This document shows, in pieces, positions 49,126 through 58,926 of a DNA stretch of 64,000 nucleotides. Made by a program: the position numbers and the translations under genes. The stretch is taken from the NCBI RefSeq assembly GCF_000518705.1, contig NZ_JAEC01000014.1, positions 106,726-170,725 of the forward strand, written 5' to 3'. The notes below the pieces were generated by a model, which had not been told where the DNA came from, searched no databases, and saw nothing but the letters and a program-made list of their open reading frames with translations. The DNA is from Shewanella colwelliana ATCC 39565 (GTDB taxonomy: Bacteria > Pseudomonadota > Gammaproteobacteria > Enterobacterales > Shewanellaceae). Position 1 is the first letter of the stretch, and each line of letters starts with the position of its first letter.

Positions 49126-49482
49126 ATGCAACACGTCCTTATTATCGTTAATGACGCCCCTTATGGATCTGAAAGACTCTTTAATGCCCTGCGTCTGGCT
49201 ATACAGCTCAATGAACAAGAAAGTCCACTAGCGCAAGTCAGCTTATTTCTATTATCAGATGCTATCACCGCTGTAATCCCTAAACAAAATCCAAATGAGG
49301 GCTATAACATTCAGCAGATGCTGGAGATTTTGATAGCACAAAACAGCCCTGTGAAGTTTTGTGGTTCTTGTATGCATGCTCGCGGGTTAGCGCAACTTAG
49401 TGTGATTGAAGGTTGCGAAGTGGCTACGATGGATGAACTCGCCCAATGGGTATTAAGTGCAGATAAAACCGTTTCCTTTTAA
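49126..49482 (+). CDS. DsrE/TusD family sulfur-relay-like protein
   Basis: 118 residues from the ATG at 49126 (GGGAA upstream). The start MQHVLIIVNDAPYGSERLFNALRL is the usual opening of DsrE/DsrF/YchN-like proteins. Two Cys in FCGSCMHARG near residue 81 and a third in EGCEV could take part in persulfide chemistry. The exact role is unknown; it is alone, before glmU. Confidence 0.82.
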   Translation: MQHVLIIVNDAPYGSERLFNALRLAIQLNEQESPLAQVSLFLLSDAITAVIPKQNPNEGYNIQQMLEILIAQNSPVKFCGSCMHARGLAQLSVIEGCEVATMDELAQWVLSADKTVSF

Positions 49483-49598
49483 ATATAGTGTGGTGTTGGC
49501 TGTAGTCGCTTTTAGGCTACTAATAGCTTAAAATCAGTCCATAAAAATAGACCTCAAATTTACTTTTTACCATTAGGTAGTCTCTCAAGGATTTTTTC

Positions 49599-50963
49599 AT
49601 GGCATTGAATGTAGTGATTTTGGCCGCAGGCAAGGGAACCCGCATGCGCTCAGATCTCCCTAAAGTTCTTCATCCTATAGCGCACAAAAGCATGGTTCAA
49701 CATGTTATCGATACAGCCCATCAGGTAGGCAGTGATGCGATTCAGCTGGTTTATGGTTACGGTGCCGATAAACTGCAAGCAAACCTAGGTGAGCAACAAC
49801 TTAACTGGGTACTGCAAGCAGAGCAACTGGGGACAGGGCATGCTGTAGCTCAAGCTAATACTCATATTGCTGATGATGATACCGTGCTCATTCTATATGG
49901 CGATGTGCCATTAATTCAGGCATCGACGCTCGAGGCGCTACTATCAGCGCGTGAAGCGAATGGTTTGGCTATTTTGACTGTTAATCTGCCCAATCCTACG
50001 GGCTATGGTCGTATCGTGCGTGAGGCGGGTAAGGTCATAGGTATTATCGAGCAGAAAGATGCGAATGCTGAGCAGTTAACCATCAATGAGATTAATACCG
50101 GCATTATGGCTGCCCCCGGCAAGCAGTTAAAAGAGTGGTTAGGTCAGCTGTCATCGGACAATGCCCAAGGTGAATATTACCTTACTGATATAGTGGCTAT
50201 GGCTCACCGCGATGGTGTGGCGATTACCACTGCACAACCTCAGTCGGCTATCGAAGTGGAAGGCGCTAACAACCGCGTGCAATTAGCACAATTGGAACGT
50301 GCCTATCAGGCTCGCGCTGCCGAGAAACTGATGCTTGAGGGCGCAAACCTTAGGGATCCTGCTCGTATCGATATCCGCGGTGATGTTAGCGTGGGCATGG
50401 ATGTTATGGTCGATGTTAATGTGATATTCCAAGGCAAAGTGACTATCGGTAATAACGTGACTATTGGCGCTGGTGCGATTTTGATTGATTGTGAGATTGG
50501 CGATAATGCTGAAATCAAACCTTATTCTATTATCGAAAATGCCAAGCTTGGTATTGAGGCTAGCGCTGGGCCATTCGCTCGCCTGCGTCCCGGTGCCGAA
50601 TTAAAACGTGACGCCCATATTGGTAACTTCGTAGAGATGAAGAAAGCGGTGTTGGGTGAAGGTTCTAAAGCGGGGCACTTAGCCTATATAGGTGATGCGC
50701 AAATTGGTGCTGGGGTAAATATAGGTGCAGGAACCATTACCTGTAATTATGATGGCGCGAATAAACACCTTACCATTATTGAGGACAACGTGTTTGTTGG
50801 TAGTGATACTCAGCTTGTGGCACCTGTGACTATAGGCAAGGGGGCAACGCTTGGCGCGGGCTCGACGATTACTCGTGATGTGGCCGCGGATGAATTAGTA
50901 ATAACTCGTGTTAAACAACGTCATTTATCGGGGTGGGCTCGCCCAGTTAAGAAAAAGAAGTAA
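49599..50963 (+). CDS. glmU: Bifunctional GlmU (GlcNAc-1-P uridyltransferase / glucosamine-1-P acetyltransferase)
   Basis: Makes UDP-GlcNAc for peptidoglycan and LPS. 454 residues. Uridyltransferase domain at the start with [19 protein letters not shown]; acetyltransferase part is a left-handed beta-helix with hexapeptide repeats ([33 protein letters not shown]). Glucosamine supply comes from GlmS, also in this window. Followed by a terminator. Confidence 0.98.
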   Translation: MALNVVILAAGKGTRMRSDLPKVLHPIAHKSMVQHVIDTAHQVGSDAIQLVYGYGADKLQANLGEQQLNWVLQAEQLGTGHAVAQANTHIADDDTVLILYGDVPLIQASTLEALLSAREANGLAILTVNLPNPTGYGRIVREAGKVIGIIEQKDANAEQLTINEINTGIMAAPGKQLKEWLGQLSSDNAQGEYYLTDIVAMAHRDGVAITTAQPQSAIEVEGANNRVQLAQLERAYQARAAEKLMLEGANLRDPARIDIRGDVSVGMDVMVDVNVIFQGKVTIGNNVTIGAGAILIDCEIGDNAEIKPYSIIENAKLGIEASAGPFARLRPGAELKRDAHIGNFVEMKKAVLGEGSKAGHLAYIGDAQIGAGVNIGAGTITCNYDGANKHLTIIEDNVFVGSDTQLVAPVTIGKGATLGAGSTITRDVAADELVITRVKQRHLSGWARPVKKKK

Positions 50964-50975
50964 ATTTCCTTCATT

Positions 50976-51005
50976 AAAAAAGCGACCTAAGGGTCGCTTT
51001 TTTAT
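50976..51005 (+). terminator. Terminator of glmU
   Basis: Stem AAAGCGACC / GGTCGCTTT with a TAAG loop, flanked by A and T runs. Confidence 0.92.
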
Positions 51006-51090
51006 TGGTTAAGTCTCACTCATTAAGGGGGAGTTATCGACTTTGTTGATGGTGATCTCTTTGCAATGTAAAGAGTGTAAATAAATCTCA

Positions 51091-51109
51091 AATAAAAACG
51101 ATTCTCATT
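51091..51109. promoter_or_regulatory. Fur box upstream of the TonB-dependent receptor
   Basis: Read on the minus strand, AATGAGAATCGTTTTTATT matches 11 of 14 core positions of the Fur consensus (ATGATAATCATTAT). It lies about 53-71 bases before the receptor start, a normal position for iron repression. Confidence 0.65.
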
Positions 51110-51161
51110 TATATTCCTTTCAACTTTGATGTTATTCCCGTTTTTTTGTTGTGAGGTTTTC

Positions 51162-53294
51162 ATGTCTCTTAAAGGTTTTTCGTTTAATTATTCTACTATT
51201 GGTTTAGCTGTTTTAGCGGGCCTCGCCAGCCTACCTGCTGTTGCCGAAGATGCTGCAGAGAGTGTGGTAACTACCAATATTGAGCGGATTACTGTTACTG
51301 GACGTACATTCAACGATTATAAAGTGGGAGTCGCGTCCGGTGCGATGCGGGGGGATATTGATTTAATGGATACCCCTCAATCGGTAACTATTATTCCTGA
51401 CTTTGTTACTGACGAGCAATTAGCGACCAATTTATCGGAAGTCTTAGTCAATGACTCTAGCGTAACGGGTGGCAGCGAAAAGTGGAACCGCCAAGTATTC
51501 AATATTCGTGGGTTTGAGTTATCTTCAGGCTCAGGATTCTTAATCAATGGTCAGCAGCAATGGTCTCACTATGTTCAGCCTATTGAGACACTGCAACAAG
51601 TTGAAGTGCTTAAAGGCCCATCAAGTATGTTATATGGTCAATCTGGCCCTGGTGGATTGATTAACATGGTGACTAAGAAGCCAACCTATGACACGTTTTT
51701 CGATGTTGGCTTTGATACTGATGAGCATGGTTCTACTCGTTACCAAATTGATGCTGGCGGCAGTTTGAATGAAGATCAAACAATTCGCTATCGCAGTGTA
51801 TTAGTTAAACAAGATACGACTTACTGGCGTGAATACCAAGACGGATCGAACCAAGAGCGTGACCGCTGGCTAGGTTACTTAAATCTTGAATTTGATATTA
51901 CCGATGATCTATTGCTGTCACTTAAATACGATCACACTCAAGACAAGACCGGAATTGATCGCGGTGGTTGGCTTAATAGCGACGGCGAGTTAATCGGTGG
52001 CAAAGATATTATTTGGGATATGCCGTGGGCTTTTACTGATAATACGGTATCAAACTTGGGGGCCGAGCTGACTTATCACATCAGTGATGATTGGAAAGTG
52101 AAAGCGGGTTATAACGATCAGCAGTTTAATCGTCAGCGTTTAGATTCATCGCCAAGTTTAGCTAAAGGTTCTGAAGATCCATTCAAAGACGGTTATACCA
52201 TCAGCCCATTCGATCGCTATGATGACTGGCAACATAAGACAGGCTTTATCGACTTTACTGGTGACTTCAGCACTGGCGATATTGATCATCAGTTTCTCAT
52301 CGGCGCCAATATGCTGGATTACTATTATGGTCAATTGAAAGATGCTGGCAAAAGGGGCCAACCAGTCATGCCTGGTCAACCCTTGCCAAAACCCGATCTT
52401 GATTACCATCGTGATGGTACCCTCTATGAGAGCGAATACAAACACTACGGCTTCTATATCCAGGACCTAGTTACATTAAATGATCAGTGGCAGTTATTAG
52501 CTGGTGTGCGTTACGACGAGCAAAAGAAAGACGGGTCGGGTAATAACAGCTACGCCGTGTCACCAAAGTTTGGCGTTATTTACTCGCCAGCGGAAAACGG
52601 CAGTATCTATGTTAACTATTCCAAAAGTTTCACCCCGCAAGGGATAGTGAATGATGAGGATGATGTAAATAACGGCATGAATCTCGATCCTGAGTATGGC
52701 GAGCAATATGAAATGGGTACCAAGTGGGAGCTGTTCGATGGCAGTTTATTATTAACCGGTGCCGTATTCGATATTACCGTTTCCAATGTCACCGTCACGC
52801 AAGATCTTGAAGTGCCTAATGAAGAGGGTGATAAAACGATTACTAACCAAAGTGGTGAGCAACGCCATAAAGGCTTCGAGATGGGCGCTCAGGGTCAAGT
52901 CAGTGATAGCTGGTTTGTCACAGGTTCAATGATGTATTTGGATGCGGTTTATGACACCGCAGATGCATTAGACGGTAAGACGCCAGTCGATGCACCTGAG
53001 TGGTCGGCTAATATCTGGACCCGTTATGAAGTCACTGAAGCATTAGCATTTAACTTTGGCGCCGTGTATGTGGGTGAACGTTTTGCTAATACTCAAAATA
53101 CCATTAGCAAAGATAGCTATGTTCGTTTCGATATGGGCGCTGCGTATTCCATGGATGTGATGGGCAGTGACGTTAGTGTGCGTTTGAACGTTAAAAATCT
53201 ATTCGACACTGACTACTTAGCGGGTGGCACCAATACCGATGTGACTGTCGGCGAAGGGCGACACTTTGGTTTGGCGCTAGAAGCTAAGTTCTAA
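51162..53294 (+). CDS. TonB-dependent siderophore receptor
   Basis: Outer-membrane receptor, 710 residues from ATG 51162 (GTGAGG upstream); an upstream in-frame TTG is rejected. Signal peptide of about 31 residues (LAVLAGLASLPAVAE). A TonB box-like RITVTG near residue 42 is followed by the plug domain (DTPQSVTIIPDFV, EVLKGPSSMLYGQSGPGGLINMVTKKP), then a 22-strand barrel ending in the Phe-terminal LALEAKF. The siderophore-type plug suggests ferric hydroxamate or similar; the ligand is unknown. Fur-controlled by its upstream box; a terminator follows. Confidence 0.92.
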   Translation: MSLKGFSFNYSTIGLAVLAGLASLPAVAEDAAESVVTTNIERITVTGRTFNDYKVGVASGAMRGDIDLMDTPQSVTIIPDFVTDEQLATNLSEVLVNDSSVTGGSEKWNRQVFNIRGFELSSGSGFLINGQQQWSHYVQPIETLQQVEVLKGPSSMLYGQSGPGGLINMVTKKPTYDTFFDVGFDTDEHGSTRYQIDAGGSLNEDQTIRYRSVLVKQDTTYWREYQDGSNQERDRWLGYLNLEFDITDDLLLSLKYDHTQDKTGIDRGGWLNSDGELIGGKDIIWDMPWAFTDNTVSNLGAELTYHISDDWKVKAGYNDQQFNRQRLDSSPSLAKGSEDPFKDGYTISPFDRYDDWQHKTGFIDFTGDFSTGDIDHQFLIGANMLDYYYGQLKDAGKRGQPVMPGQPLPKPDLDYHRDGTLYESEYKHYGFYIQDLVTLNDQWQLLAGVRYDEQKKDGSGNNSYAVSPKFGVIYSPAENGSIYVNYSKSFTPQGIVNDEDDVNNGMNLDPEYGEQYEMGTKWELFDGSLLLTGAVFDITVSNVTVTQDLEVPNEEGDKTITNQSGEQRHKGFEMGAQGQVSDSWFVTGSMMYLDAVYDTADALDGKTPVDAPEWSANIWTRYEVTEALAFNFGAVYVGERFANTQNTISKDSYVRFDMGAAYSMDVMGSDVSVRLNVKNLFDTDYLAGGTNTDVTVGEGRHFGLALEAKF

Positions 53295-53331
53295 ACAAGT
53301 TGAGTTTGGCGTAAGCCATACATTATTTATG

Positions 53332-53362
53332 AGCCCCTATCTTTCGATAGGGGCTTTTTTTG
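53332..53362 (+). terminator. Terminator after the TonB receptor
   Basis: Stem AGCCCCTATC / GATAGGGGCT with a TTTC loop and a T run. Confidence 0.93.
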
Positions 53363-53402
53363 GGAAATTTAGCCAAAATGAGTTTCGATGCTGGTAAAAA
53401 TG

Positions 53403-53437
53403 TTTCGTTTCACTATAATGCATCTTTCGAAACGAAA
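53403..53437. promoter_or_regulatory. Inverted DeoR-type operator overlapping the promoter
   Basis: TTTCGTTTC (53403-53411) and its complement GAAACGAAA (53429-53437) are 17 bases apart and flank a perfect TATAAT (53414-53419). The right arm lies in a 15-bp palindrome CTTTCG-AAA-CGAAAG (53424-53438). TTTCGTTT boxes are typical for AgaR/DeoR-family repressors, and the gene just downstream encodes one, so autoregulation is likely. Confidence 0.75.
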
Positions 53438-53442
53438 GTTAA

Positions 53443-54225
53443 ATGAAAGGTTTTATGAACAAACGAAATACGCAACAGCGCCGACACAGCATTATTGCCA
53501 TCTTGAATCAGCAAGGTGAAGTCAGTGTCGATGAGTTGTCTAATCGTTTTGAAACCTCTGAAGTAACTATTCGAAAAGATCTTGCTGAGTTAGAAAAAAC
53601 CGGTTTGTTACTACGCCGTTATGGCGGTGCCGTAGCCATTCCTGATGAAGTGACCCAACAGTTCAGTGCCAAAATTGCACCCAATAAGTTGTCCATTGCT
53701 CAGGCAGCCGCCAAGTTAATAAAAGATCATAATCGTATCATTATCGACAGTGGCAGCACGACCTCTGGCATAGTGCAGCAGTTAAACGATAAGCGTGGTT
53801 TGGTGGTGATGACCAATGCGCTGCAACTGGCTAACTCCATACATGAGCTGGAAAATGAACCAACATTATTGATGACTGGTGGCACTTGGGACCCGCATTC
53901 TGAATCCTTTCAAGGCCAGGTCGCCGAGCAAGTATTGCGCTCCTATAACTTCGACCAGCTATTTATTGGTGCCGATGGTATCGATTTAGGCCGTGGTACC
54001 ACCACATTTAACGAACTGACTGGCCTGAGCAAGGTGATGGCCGAAGTGTCTCGTGAAGTTATCGTAATGGTGGATTCAGATAAAATTGGTAAGCGTATTC
54101 CCAATTTAGAGCTCGCTTGGCAGCAGATTAGTGTGTTGGTTACCGATGATAGAGTTGAGCCTTCAGTCATCAAACAAATTACAGAGCAGGGTGTTGAAGT
54201 GATATTAGCGCCCTATTCAAATTAA
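53443..54225 (+). CDS. DeoR family transcriptional regulator upstream of glmS
   Basis: 260 residues: N-terminal DeoR-type winged helix (RRHSIIAILNQQGEVSVDELSNRFE, SEVTIRKDLAELEKTGLLLRRYGGA) and a C-terminal sugar-phosphate sensor domain (IIIDSGSTTSGIVQQL, FDQLFIGADGID, MVDSDKIGKR). ATG at 53443 or the ATG at 53455 (KGFMNKRNTQQ). It ends 38 bases before glmS, and both are probably cotranscribed, so it most likely senses an amino-sugar phosphate and tunes GlmS; that function is inferred. Confidence 0.9.
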   Translation: MKGFMNKRNTQQRRHSIIAILNQQGEVSVDELSNRFETSEVTIRKDLAELEKTGLLLRRYGGAVAIPDEVTQQFSAKIAPNKLSIAQAAAKLIKDHNRIIIDSGSTTSGIVQQLNDKRGLVVMTNALQLANSIHELENEPTLLMTGGTWDPHSESFQGQVAEQVLRSYNFDQLFIGADGIDLGRGTTTFNELTGLSKVMAEVSREVIVMVDSDKIGKRIPNLELAWQQISVLVTDDRVEPSVIKQITEQGVEVILAPYSN

Positions 54226-54263
54226 CTTTAGTTTTTAATATTTATTAAGTGTAGGAATAGATT

Positions 54264-56093
54264 ATGTGCGGAATTGTTGGCGCAGTAGCGCAAAGGGATG
54301 TTGCGGAAATTTTGGTCGAAGGCTTACGTCGTCTTGAGTACCGCGGTTACGACTCGGCGGGCGTTGCGGTTATCCATAATGGTGAGCTTAGCAGTACTCG
54401 TCGTGTGGGGAAGGTGCAAGAGCTATCGAGTGCGCTAGAACAAATGCCATTGGTTGGCGGCACGGGCATTGCCCACACCCGTTGGGCGACTCACGGTGAG
54501 CCAAGTGAGCGCAATGCGCATCCACATCAATCATCTGGTGATATTGCCGTGGTACACAATGGTATTATCGAAAACCACAATAAGCTACGCGAAATGCTTA
54601 AAGGCCTAGGCTATGTGTTTGCCTCTGATACCGACACCGAAGTGATCTGTCACTTAGTGCATCATGAGCTTAAGTCACATGACACCTTACTTGCCGCAGT
54701 CCAAGCCACGGTAAAGCAACTGGAAGGTGCCTACGGTACCGTTGTGATTGACCGTCGCGATAGCGAGCGCATGATTGTTGCCCGTAGCGGTAGCCCACTG
54801 GTTATTGGTTACGGCCTAGGTGAGAACTTTGTTGCTTCTGATCAGTTAGCACTACTGCCAGTGACACGCTCTTTTGCTTTCTTAGAAGAGGGTGATGTTG
54901 CAGAAGTGACTCGTCGCACCGTGAGTATTTTTGATGTCGATGGCAATGCCGTTGAGCGTGAAATCAAAGAGTCTGAAGTGACCCATGATGCGGGTGATAA
55001 AGGTGAATATCGCCATTACATGCTCAAAGAAATTTATGAGCAGCCACGCGCGATTGCCCATACCTTAGAGGGTCGTATTGCGAGTGGCCATGTTTTAGAT
55101 TCTGCATTTGGCGAAAATGCCGCTGAGTTTTTAAAAGATATTAAACACGTACAAATTATTGCCTGTGGTACCAGCTATCATGCAGGTATGGCTGCACGTT
55201 ACTGGCTTGAAGATTGGGCGGGTGTGTCATGTAACGTCGAAATTGCCTCTGAGTTCCGTTACCGCAAATCACACCTGTTTCCTAACAGCTTGCTAGTGAC
55301 TATTTCACAGTCAGGTGAAACCGCCGATACATTAGCGGCGCTACGTCTTGCTAAAGAGATGGGTTACAAAGCCACTATGACCATCTGTAATGCACCGGGT
55401 TCCTCTTTGGTGCGCGAGTCAGATATGGCTTACATGATGAAAGCGGGCGCTGAAATTGGTGTAGCATCAACTAAAGCCTTTACGGTACAACTCGCTGGCC
55501 TTCTTATGCTAACCGCAGTGGTTGGGCGCCATAACGGCATGTCTGACGAAATGCAGGCTAAGATCACTCAAAGCCTACAATCTATGCCAGCTAAAGTTGA
55601 GCAGGCTCTAGGTTTAGATGATGCAATTGCTGAACTGGCGGAAGATTTTGCTGACAAGCATCACGCACTGTTTTTAGGTCGTGGCGATCAGTACCCTATT
55701 GCGATGGAAGGTGCGCTTAAGCTTAAAGAGATCTCTTATATTCATGCAGAAGCTTATGCATCGGGTGAATTAAAGCATGGCCCATTAGCCCTTATCGATG
55801 CTGATATGCCAGTGATTGTTGTTGCACCCAACAATGAGTTATTGGAAAAACTAAAATCAAACGTTGAAGAAGTACGCGCACGTGGCGGCCTAATGTATGT
55901 GTTTGCCGACAAAGATGCCGAGTTTGAGTCAGATGACACGATGAAGGTGATCCCAGTTCCTCATTGCGATGAGTTTATGGCACCACTTATCTACACCATA
56001 CCTCTGCAGCTTCTGTCATATCATGTGGCATTGATTAAAGGTACTGATGTGGATCAGCCTCGTAACCTCGCAAAATCTGTAACAGTGGAATAA
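54264..56093 (+). CDS. glmS: Glutamine-fructose-6-phosphate aminotransferase GlmS
   Basis: Makes glucosamine-6-phosphate, the first step to UDP-GlcNAc. 609 residues. The glutaminase domain begins [12 protein letters not shown] with the nucleophilic Cys2, then HTRWATHG; two SIS domains follow ([33 protein letters not shown]), ending [13 protein letters not shown]. The leader is short (38 bases), so a glmS ribozyme is absent; control more likely comes from the DeoR protein. A terminator follows. Confidence 0.98.
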   Translation: MCGIVGAVAQRDVAEILVEGLRRLEYRGYDSAGVAVIHNGELSSTRRVGKVQELSSALEQMPLVGGTGIAHTRWATHGEPSERNAHPHQSSGDIAVVHNGIIENHNKLREMLKGLGYVFASDTDTEVICHLVHHELKSHDTLLAAVQATVKQLEGAYGTVVIDRRDSERMIVARSGSPLVIGYGLGENFVASDQLALLPVTRSFAFLEEGDVAEVTRRTVSIFDVDGNAVEREIKESEVTHDAGDKGEYRHYMLKEIYEQPRAIAHTLEGRIASGHVLDSAFGENAAEFLKDIKHVQIIACGTSYHAGMAARYWLEDWAGVSCNVEIASEFRYRKSHLFPNSLLVTISQSGETADTLAALRLAKEMGYKATMTICNAPGSSLVRESDMAYMMKAGAEIGVASTKAFTVQLAGLLMLTAVVGRHNGMSDEMQAKITQSLQSMPAKVEQALGLDDAIAELAEDFADKHHALFLGRGDQYPIAMEGALKLKEISYIHAEAYASGELKHGPLALIDADMPVIVVAPNNELLEKLKSNVEEVRARGGLMYVFADKDAEFESDDTMKVIPVPHCDEFMAPLIYTIPLQLLSYHVALIKGTDVDQPRNLAKSVTVE

Positions 56094-56124
56094 CCCATCG
56101 GTTGACCACATTGCTCATTATTTA

Positions 56125-56155
56125 AAAGCAGCCTCCATTGAGGCTGCTTTTTTTT
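56125..56155 (+). terminator. Terminator of glmS
   Basis: Stem AAAGCAGCCT / AGGCTGCTTT with a CCATTG loop and a T run. Confidence 0.94.
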
Positions 56156-56168
56156 ATTCTCTATTTTC

Positions 56169-56199
56169 TTGACCTGTGTCTAACACACAGGCTTATAGT
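56169..56199 (+). promoter_or_regulatory. MerR-type promoter of the copper operon
   Basis: TTGACC (56169-56174) and TATAGT (56194-56199) are separated by 19 bases, the long spacer typical of MerR-family activation. The spacer region holds a 7-bp dyad CCTGTGT-CTAAC-ACACAGG (56173-56191) that would be the regulator site. Confidence 0.85.
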
Positions 56200-56239
56200 C
56201 AAGGCATAGAGTTTAAAAATGTCTTATTGGAGTGTTGTT

Positions 56240-56677
56240 ATGCGAGTCAATCAACTAGCTAAAAATCTAAATATTACCGGTGATACAGTGCGCTTCTATA
56301 CGCGTATTGGCCTGCTAACGCCGATTAAGTCAGAGGTCAATGGCTATAAAGATTACAGCGAAACTGATCAGTCGCGCATGCAGTTTATTTTAAGTGCTCG
56401 TAACCTTGGTTTTAGTGTCGACGATATTAAAGTGATCTTTTCCCGCACCGATCATGGTGAAAGCGCCTGCCAAATAGTGAGACAGATGATAGTGCTTAAA
56501 CTGCAAGAGACTGAAAAGCAGTTTCAAGAGATGGTAAAGCTACGCTCTAAACTGACTCAAGCCGTGACGGAGTGGTCGACAAAGCCTGATCAAGCGCCAA
56601 CGGGTAATATGATTTGTCACCTTATAGAGGGCAGTGCCAACCTTAGCGGCGCGAATGGGGGAGAGCATCATGAGTAA
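56240..56677 (+). CDS. MerR family heavy-metal responsive regulator
   Basis: 145 residues from ATG 56240 (TTGGAG upstream). N-terminal helix-turn-helix MRVNQLAKNLNITGDTVRFY and RIGLLTP, then a long dimerisation helix. The metal-site candidates are Cys77 (ESACQIV), in the position of the divalent-type sensors (ZntR Cys79) where CueR has Ser, and Cys126 (NMICHLIEG). The middle Cys of ZntR is missing. With copA downstream, copper is the likely signal, but the exact metal is uncertain. It overlaps copA by 8 bases. Confidence 0.9.
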   Translation: MRVNQLAKNLNITGDTVRFYTRIGLLTPIKSEVNGYKDYSETDQSRMQFILSARNLGFSVDDIKVIFSRTDHGESACQIVRQMIVLKLQETEKQFQEMVKLRSKLTQAVTEWSTKPDQAPTGNMICHLIEGSANLSGANGGEHHE

Positions 56678-58916
56678 ATCATCAAGTATTCAGCTCAATA
56701 TTATTGGTGCTGGCTGTGCTAGTTGTGTCGGAAAAATTGAGGCTGCCATTAAGGGCGTCGCTGGTGTCGAGTCTGCCGAAATGAATTTTGCTGACCGTAC
56801 TGTTTTAGTGCTGGGTAGCCCCCCAATTGAGCAACTTATTGATGCGGTTGAAGCCGCGGGTTACAAGGCTACAGCTATTCAAGCAGGCGCTTCTGAAGCT
56901 GCAATGAATGAGAAAGAACTGGCGGATCAGGCCTACTATCATAAGCTGTTGCGTTACACCTTTGTGGCGCTTAGTGTTGGCGTGCCTTTGATGGTCTACG
57001 GACTATTGATAGGTGAGATGACGGTGAGTAGCCCCTCTGAACAGATAGTTTGGAGTGCGGTTGGCTTAGTGACTCTTGCCATTATGGCTGTGTCGGGTAA
57101 ACATTTTTATGTCGGGGCTTGGAAATCATTCCTTAACCATAACGCTAATATGGATACGTTGATCGCATTGGGTACAGGTACTGCTTGGCTCTATTCAATG
57201 GTCGTGGTTGCGGTGCCTGATCTGCTGCCGCAAATGGCACGCCACGTCTATTTTGAGGCGACAGCGATGATCATAGGTTTGATCAATCTTGGCTTGGCAT
57301 TAGAGGTCAAAGCTCGGGGGAAAACCTCGGAAGCGATCAAGCGTCTTATTGGATTGCAAGCGAAAACGGCACGAGTGATCCGTGATGGGATTGAACTTGA
57401 TATCGATATTGCTCAGGTGTTGCTCGGTGACATCGTCAAAGTACGCCCTGGTGAAAAAGTACCGGTAGATGGCGTTGTTGTTGACGGTAGGACCACCATT
57501 GATGAGTCGATGTTAACGGGTGAACCTATGCCAATCAAAAAAAACATTGATGACGAGGTGGTTACAGGCACCCTCAATAAATCCGGTTCCATTACTTTTA
57601 CCGCTACACGCGTTGGTAAAGATACCGCGCTGGCCCGCATTATCAATATGGTTAAGCGAGCACAGAATGCAAAACCACCAATTGGACGGCTAGCCGACAT
57701 GATTGCCGGTTACTTTGTTCCAGCCATTATCATTATCGCTACTATTAGCGCCATGGTATGGCTCAACTTTGGCCCTCAACCCTCATTGGTATTTGCTGTG
57801 GTATCGGCTACGACCGTATTGATCATCGCATGTCCTTGTGCCTTGGGTTTAGCCACGCCAATGTCAGTGATGGTGGGCGTTGGTAAAGCGGCTGAGTCAG
57901 GCGTGCTGATCCGTAATGGCGAAGCTCTGCAAACAGCCTCTAAAATTACTGCCATGGTGCTAGATAAAACCGGCACTATTACCGAAGGGGCCCCCAAGGT
58001 CACAGACATCGTATTGACTGATGTCAAAGACTTTGATGAAGACACAGTTTTAAGTCTGGCAGCAAGTATTGAGCGTCACTCTGAACATCCCTTGGCCGAC
58101 GCGATTGTGGCGAGTGCTGCAAGTCGTTCACTACCGCTGGTGGATATCACAATGTTTAACGCGTTAGCGGGTAAAGGGGTTGAGGCCGATTTTAAAGGCC
58201 AAATACTGCTATTTGGTAATGAGAAGTTAATGCATGACAGCAAGATTAACATCGATGCTTATCAAGCTAAGGCGCAACAGTTAGCCAGTGAGGCAAAAAC
58301 CCCCATCTATTTTTCGGTAGCGGGCCAATTGGTTGCCATTATTGCGGTAGCAGACCCGATTAAAGTCGACTCAGTGGCAGCCATCAAACGTCTAAAGCGT
58401 AATGGTATTAAAGTAATTATGTTAACCGGGGACAATAAATCTACTGCAGAGGCCGTGGCAGCGATGGTAGATATTGACCATTTTTATGCCGAAGTGATGC
58501 CGGAGGATAAAGCTAAAAAAGTTGCAGACCTGCAAGCTGAAGGCGAGATAGTCGGCATGACAGGTGATGGTATTAATGATGCGCCAGCCTTGGCATTAGC
58601 TAATGTGGGGTTTGCCATAGGCACTGGAACGGATGTTGCCATTGAAAGTGCTGATATTACCCTCATGCGTGGATCTCTGCATGGATTGGCGGATGCGATA
58701 GCCGTGAGTAAGGCGACGCTAGCAAACATTAAGCAAAATCTATTTGGCGCATTTATCTATAACATCGCAGGCATTCCCATTGCTGCGGGGATTTTATATC
58801 CCTTGTTTGGTGTGTTGCTTAACCCGGTGATAGCTGGGGCTGCTATGGCTTTCTCTTCGCTAACTGTGGTGAGTAATGCTAACCGTTTACGCTTATTTAA
58901 AGCTAAAGATCATTAG
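56670..58916 (+). CDS. copA: Copper-exporting P-type ATPase
   Basis: 748 residues. One N-terminal HMA domain with Cys16 and Cys19 in GAGCASCVGKIE (the usual Met-Thr replaced by Ala-Gly); eight membrane segments expected; CPC (388-390) in the ion channel, phosphorylation Asp432 in DKTGTIT, GDGINDAP near the end. This is a Cu(I) exporter of the CopA type; silver or gold are less likely. ATG at 56670 overlaps the regulator end, and the cupredoxin gene follows after 10 bases. Confidence 0.95.
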   Translation: MSKSSSIQLNIIGAGCASCVGKIEAAIKGVAGVESAEMNFADRTVLVLGSPPIEQLIDAVEAAGYKATAIQAGASEAAMNEKELADQAYYHKLLRYTFVALSVGVPLMVYGLLIGEMTVSSPSEQIVWSAVGLVTLAIMAVSGKHFYVGAWKSFLNHNANMDTLIALGTGTAWLYSMVVVAVPDLLPQMARHVYFEATAMIIGLINLGLALEVKARGKTSEAIKRLIGLQAKTARVIRDGIELDIDIAQVLLGDIVKVRPGEKVPVDGVVVDGRTTIDESMLTGEPMPIKKNIDDEVVTGTLNKSGSITFTATRVGKDTALARIINMVKRAQNAKPPIGRLADMIAGYFVPAIIIIATISAMVWLNFGPQPSLVFAVVSATTVLIIACPCALGLATPMSVMVGVGKAAESGVLIRNGEALQTASKITAMVLDKTGTITEGAPKVTDIVLTDVKDFDEDTVLSLAASIERHSEHPLADAIVASAASRSLPLVDITMFNALAGKGVEADFKGQILLFGNEKLMHDSKINIDAYQAKAQQLASEAKTPIYFSVAGQLVAIIAVADPIKVDSVAAIKRLKRNGIKVIMLTGDNKSTAEAVAAMVDIDHFYAEVMPEDKAKKVADLQAEGEIVGMTGDGINDAPALALANVGFAIGTGTDVAIESADITLMRGSLHGLADAIAVSKATLANIKQNLFGAFIYNIAGIPIAAGILYPLFGVLLNPVIAGAAMAFSSLTVVSNANRLRLFKAKDH

Positions 58917-58926
58917 GAGTTACTGT

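Noticed and set aside
54226..54263. glmS ribozyme in the glmS leader
   Set aside because: The leader is 38 bases, too short for the ribozyme.
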